Made by a program: the position numbers and the translations under genes. From Candidatus Proelusimicrobium volucris (GTDB lineage: Bacteria > Elusimicrobiota > Elusimicrobia > Elusimicrobiales > Elusimicrobiaceae): a stretch of 64,000 nucleotides of DNA. The stretch is taken from contig CALUXD010000002.1 of NCBI GenBank assembly GCA_944324665.1, positions 1 through 64,000 of the forward strand, written 5' to 3'. Below, one piece after another: positions 61,210-64,000 of this stretch; position 1 is the first letter of the stretch; every line of letters begins with the position of its first letter. The notes under the pieces were generated by a model that was not told where the DNA came from, did no database searches, and worked only from the letters and a program-made list of their open reading frames with translations.

Positions 61210-61612
61210 AGATATAGATTTTGGATATACTAAAGATCATGCGCGCAAAGGCGCAAATACTCAACTCCCTGCGATACAATGCTGGGAAAATCAGTATAAG
61301 AGGGATTATTTGATAAAGATAGTTCTGCCGGAATTTACTTCGGTATGCCCTAAGACGGGCCTTCCCGATTTCGGGGTTATAACGATAGAGTATATCCCTG
61401 ACGAGCTATGTTTGGAGCTTAAATCCTTAAAGTACTATTTGCTAGAATACCGCGATATGGGTATTTTTATGGAGAATATCGCTAACAAAATATTGGATGA
61501 CGTGGTAAAGGCCTGCAACCCGAAGGCGGCCAGAATAACCGGAGAGTTTACTCCGCGCGGCGGGCTAAAATCCGTAATAGTTGCGGAACACGGGAAATGG
61601 ACGGTAAAATGA
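61202..61612 (+). CDS. queF: PreQ0 reductase QueF
   Basis: The 136-aa protein has the QueF core: nucleophile Cys49 in 'FTSVCPKTGLPDFG', then 'IPDELCLELKSLKYYLLEYR' and 'GEFTPRGGLKSV'. In B. subtilis QueF the residues at 'FHED' are His and Glu; here the region reads 'FMEN' (Met90, Glu91), keeping only the Glu. It reduces preQ0 to preQ1 for queuosine. It overlaps the ATPase gene by 8 bases. Length is typical. Confidence 0.93.
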   Translation: MDKDIDFGYTKDHARKGANTQLPAIQCWENQYKRDYLIKIVLPEFTSVCPKTGLPDFGVITIEYIPDELCLELKSLKYYLLEYRDMGIFMENIANKILDDVVKACNPKAARITGEFTPRGGLKSVIVAEHGKWTVK

Positions 61613-62346
61613 AATATAGGAACATAACGGCGCTTTTGTTGGGAGTTTTTGTTGCCGGCCTTTTGTGGGAGTATTATTTAAAGCCGAAATATCAGATAAA
61701 GATGGGCGACGAGGAAGTGTTATCCGCGATAGCGCAGGCGGATATCGCCGCGCTTAACGAGGCCACGGCGGCAATAGAAGGGGAGGTGTTGTTCAAAGAT
61801 TACGGCGAGGGCGCGGAATTTAAAAACGATATAATCAACAATTCCTCTGGAGAGACGGAAGAATTCGATTTCCACAGCACGGCCAATAGAAAGCCGGATT
61901 TTTTTGAACAGGCCGCCATGCCGCTCAAAAAAACGACTAAGATAATATTGGAAGACGATTCCCCCGTTATGAACCCAGAAGATATAGCGGCCGAGCAGGG
62001 GGTTGCTTTGGCAGATTCTACAGAGTTGCCCAACAGGATTACGATGATAAGGGCGCCTGCCAGATTTTCTTTAATATCTTCCGCGGCGGATTATAAAAAG
62101 TACAAGGCCGAGAATAAAGGGGAATATCCTTCTGTTGATTTTAAGAAGGAACGAATAGTTTTCGTGGAATCGGACAGTATGCTTTCAAACGGGTTTTTTC
62201 AAGTGGCGGATTACGAGGATACGCCCGATAAGATAATAGTACGATACCGCGTAAATATATTCGGGGCAGAGAAACGCGACGGCCGCGCACCGTACATTAT
62301 AATACCCTTTGGCGATAAAAAAGTGGCGATAGAGCAGATAAAATAA
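61609..62346 (+). CDS. Membrane-anchored protein of unknown function
   Basis: The 245-aa protein has an N-terminal signal-anchor helix (about 6-22), an acidic linker (about 35-125) and a C-terminal domain with alternating strands ('KKERIVFVESDSMLSNGFF', 'KIIVRYRVNIFG', 'PYIIIPFGDKKVAIEQI'). This C-terminal part resembles protein-complex beta folds but I cannot name it. ATGA at 61609-61612 overlaps the queF stop, so translation is coupled. An in-frame ATG at 61597 is also possible. Confidence 0.7.
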   Translation: MKYRNITALLLGVFVAGLLWEYYLKPKYQIKMGDEEVLSAIAQADIAALNEATAAIEGEVLFKDYGEGAEFKNDIINNSSGETEEFDFHSTANRKPDFFEQAAMPLKKTTKIILEDDSPVMNPEDIAAEQGVALADSTELPNRITMIRAPARFSLISSAADYKKYKAENKGEYPSVDFKKERIVFVESDSMLSNGFFQVADYEDTPDKIIVRYRVNIFGAEKRDGRAPYIIIPFGDKKVAIEQIK

Positions 62347-62408
62347 TTATAATTTGCAGTTATCCTGTTTTTTCTAGATAGCAGGCAATTTATTTAAGAT
62401 AAAGATAA

Positions 62409-62444
62409 ACAGCCCGCGGCTCTAAATGCCGCAGGGCTGTTTTT
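62409..62444. terminator. Bidirectional terminator with one bulged base
   Basis: ACAGCCC-GCGGC pairs with GCCGC-A-GGGCTGT (bulged A), loop TCTAAAT, with T-run TTTTTAT. It lies between the ileS operon end and the convergent guaC. Confidence 0.88.
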
Positions 62445-62459
62445 ATGGGATTTTATCGG

Positions 62460-63563
62460 TTATTCCGCGCCAAAGATATTATTAAGCTGTCTGTTGACGC
62501 GGTAGAAGGTGGCGCATTTGGGCATATCTTTGATGCGTTTTGCGCCGATATAAGTCATGGCGCTTCTTATGCCGCCGAGTATGGCCAGTATGGTATGTTC
62601 GATATCTCCGCGGAAAGGGATTTCCACTACTTTGCCTTCGCTGGCGCGGTAGTTCTTCATCCCGCCGTAGAACTTTTCCTGAGCGTAATCGGAGCTCATA
62701 CCATAGAATTTTTTGAACAATTTTTCCTGTACTATACGGGAAATTTCGCCGTTATCCTTAGCGGCAAGTTCGTTTGTCTCATATAGTTTTTTGGATATTT
62801 CTCCTCCGCTTTCCTCATGGCCGGCCAGCATTCCGCCCAGCATAACGAAATCCGCCCCCGCGCACAGGCTTTTGCAAACGTCGCCGGGCACGGTGCATCC
62901 GCCGTCGGCGCAGATCATTCCGCCGACACCGTGTGCCGCGTCGGCACATTCTATTACGGTGGAAAACTGCGGCCTTCCCACGCCGGTAAGTTTGCGCGTG
63001 GTGCATACCGATCCCGGCCCTATGCCGACTTTAACGATATCCACTCCGTTAAGGATAAGATCTTCGGTCATGTCGCCCGTAACGACATTGCCCGCCATTA
63101 TCAGAGCTTTTGGGAATTGCTTTCTTACTTTCTGAACATATTGGATCAAATAGGGCGAATAGCCGTTCGCCACATCTATACAGATATTATTTACGAGTTT
63201 AGAAGCCATAACGTCGGCAAGTTTATCGTAGTCGTTTTGCCCTACGCCGCTGCTGATGAAAATAAGGTCATTGTTTTTGAATTGTTTTTGATTTTCTTTC
63301 AAAAAAACGACAAGTTCTTTAGCGTCATAGTGTTTATGAAGTGCGCAGAACAGATTATGCTTCTCAAGGGCTTTAGCCATCTCGAAAGTTCCCGTGGTGG
63401 CCATATTGGCGGCGATAATTCCGGTGCCTTTTATGGCGGAGGACGCCCATTTGAAATTATATTCTCTAATAATGTCCACTTGCGAGCGCGAAGCCAAAGT
63501 AGAACGTTTTGGTCTAAGCAAAACGTCTTGATAATCCAGTTGGATATCGTCGTAAATTCTCAT
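62460..63563 (-). CDS. guaC: GMP reductase
   Basis: The 367-aa TIM-barrel protein opens with 'IYDDIQLDYQDVLLRPKRST' and has the IMPDH/GMPR loop 'KVGIGPGSVCTTRKLTGVGR' with the catalytic Cys, 'CADGGCTVPGDVCKSLCAGA' and 'MLGGMLAGHEESGGE'. The lack of a CBS insert and the length favour GMP reductase over IMP dehydrogenase. It turns GMP into IMP. The region upstream holds only AT-rich sequence. Confidence 0.93.
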   Translation of the reverse strand: MRIYDDIQLDYQDVLLRPKRSTLASRSQVDIIREYNFKWASSAIKGTGIIAANMATTGTFEMAKALEKHNLFCALHKHYDAKELVVFLKENQKQFKNNDLIFISSGVGQNDYDKLADVMASKLVNNICIDVANGYSPYLIQYVQKVRKQFPKALIMAGNVVTGDMTEDLILNGVDIVKVGIGPGSVCTTRKLTGVGRPQFSTVIECADAAHGVGGMICADGGCTVPGDVCKSLCAGADFVMLGGMLAGHEESGGEISKKLYETNELAAKDNGEISRIVQEKLFKKFYGMSSDYAQEKFYGGMKNYRASEGKVVEIPFRGDIEHTILAILGGIRSAMTYIGAKRIKDMPKCATFYRVNRQLNNIFGAE

Positions 63564-63738
63564 AAAAGCTCCGTTAAATAAAGAAAGTGGGTAAAATCAA
63601 CCCTTTGATATGATATAAAATTTTTGGGATTGAAGCGCAACCGCTTGAAAATAAGCCAATATCGTTTATAATTTAAACGGATATTGGTAGTGGACATAAA
63701 CGGCAAAATTCTATAAGATATACGAAACGGAGGATTAC

Positions 63739-64000
63739 ATGAAACAGATTATAGTTTTATTACTGATTATAGGCGGCGGATATTATTTATACAATAACGG
63801 TTTGTCTGATGTCCTTAGGAAAGCCAATTTAGACCCGAAAGATTTTGTAGAGGAAGTAAAAGAGGCCACCGGCGGCACTGTCGGCGGAGTTTCAAAGGCG
63901 GCCGAACTGCCTGAAATAGCGCCGGAACGCGCCAGCGGGCTAAAGATGAACGCCGCGAATATGAGATTGGTGGAAACTACGGTTTTTAACACTTACGATA
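63739..64000 (+). CDS. Exported protein of unknown function (cut by window end)
   Basis: An ORF starts at 63739 after GGAGG (63729-63733) and runs to the end of the window. It has a signal-like helix (about 3-17, 'IIVLLLIIGGGYYLY') and then a polar, acidic region with 'VKEATGGTVGGVSKAAELPE'. No family can be assigned to 87 visible residues. It looks membrane-anchored. Confidence 0.6.
   Translation, partial: MKQIIVLLLIIGGGYYLYNNGLSDVLRKANLDPKDFVEEVKEATGGTVGGVSKAAELPEIAPERASGLKMNAANMRLVETTVFNTYD

Noticed and set aside
62713-63581. Two long plus-strand frames opposite guaC
   Set aside because: guaC is certain by its motifs and these frames overlap it fully, with no ribosome site.

Overview
The window is bacterial and from a diderm. 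It encodes a secretin, PorV-like outer-membrane barrels, a lipoprotein with a lipobox, signal peptidase II and TolC-independent envelope proteins. No rRNA or tRNA is present to place it. The gene set (a large Tad-pilus locus, stand-alone FtcD, BioY, GuaC, QueF, many TPR proteins) looks to me most like a gut-type Elusimicrobiota, but this is an impression and another deep diderm lineage is possible.

Region 1 (1-17.7 kb, all + strand) is a Tad/Flp (type IVb) pilus locus. In order it holds a PorV/UPF0164-type barrel, two tiny Flp-like prepilins, a TadE-like pseudopilin, CpaB, a very short secretin (CpaC), a TadZ-TadA fusion, TadB with an added exported domain, TadC, and a TadD-like TPR protein. 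These are followed by a HAMP membrane protein, a small two-TM protein and a thioredoxin-like protein with a single active-site Cys. After a terminator comes a probable phosphorelay (membrane histidine kinase, receiver-kinase hybrid, NarL-type regulator) that runs directly into a third Flp-like prepilin, a TadG-like protein and a second TadE-like protein.

Region 2 (17.7-27.95 kb) is the most novel part. It holds six large exported or membrane-anchored proteins that I cannot assign to a family. The first two genes are paralogs. Each is preceded by the same promoter (TTGACA-N17-TAGACT) and the same structured leader RNA, in which two invariant blocks flank a 7-bp stem that has changed by covariation. 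Proteins 3 and 5 share a module, and protein 6 ends in an OmpA-like domain split by a helical insertion. The position suggests an accessory surface apparatus linked to the Tad pilus, but this is inference.

Region 3 (28-50.2 kb) is mixed housekeeping and envelope genes: TPR protein-ksgA; serC-like and ftcD; a methyltransferase; a cold-shock gene; a MATE exporter; bioY; a membrane protein plus PBP4-type peptidase; pyrR with a possible leader-peptide attenuator; era with a SirB1-like gene; cysK; qmcA-nfeD; and a thermolysin-like secreted protease with a FlgD-type C-terminal domain directly followed by a PorV-like barrel.

Region 4 (50.2-64 kb) starts with a cysteine-rich secreted protein. Its promoter spacer contains a T13 tract and its coding sequence a G9 tract, so it is a strong phase-variation candidate. 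Next come RNase P RNA (rnpB, - strand) with an unusual, compensated P4 helix, an RNase H-like gene, gdhA, a TM2 protein, a DtxR/MntR regulator with an operator-like palindrome, and the ileS-lspA-TPR lipoprotein-degenerate P-type ATPase-queF-hypothetical operon. Last are guaC and the start of an exported protein cut by the window end.
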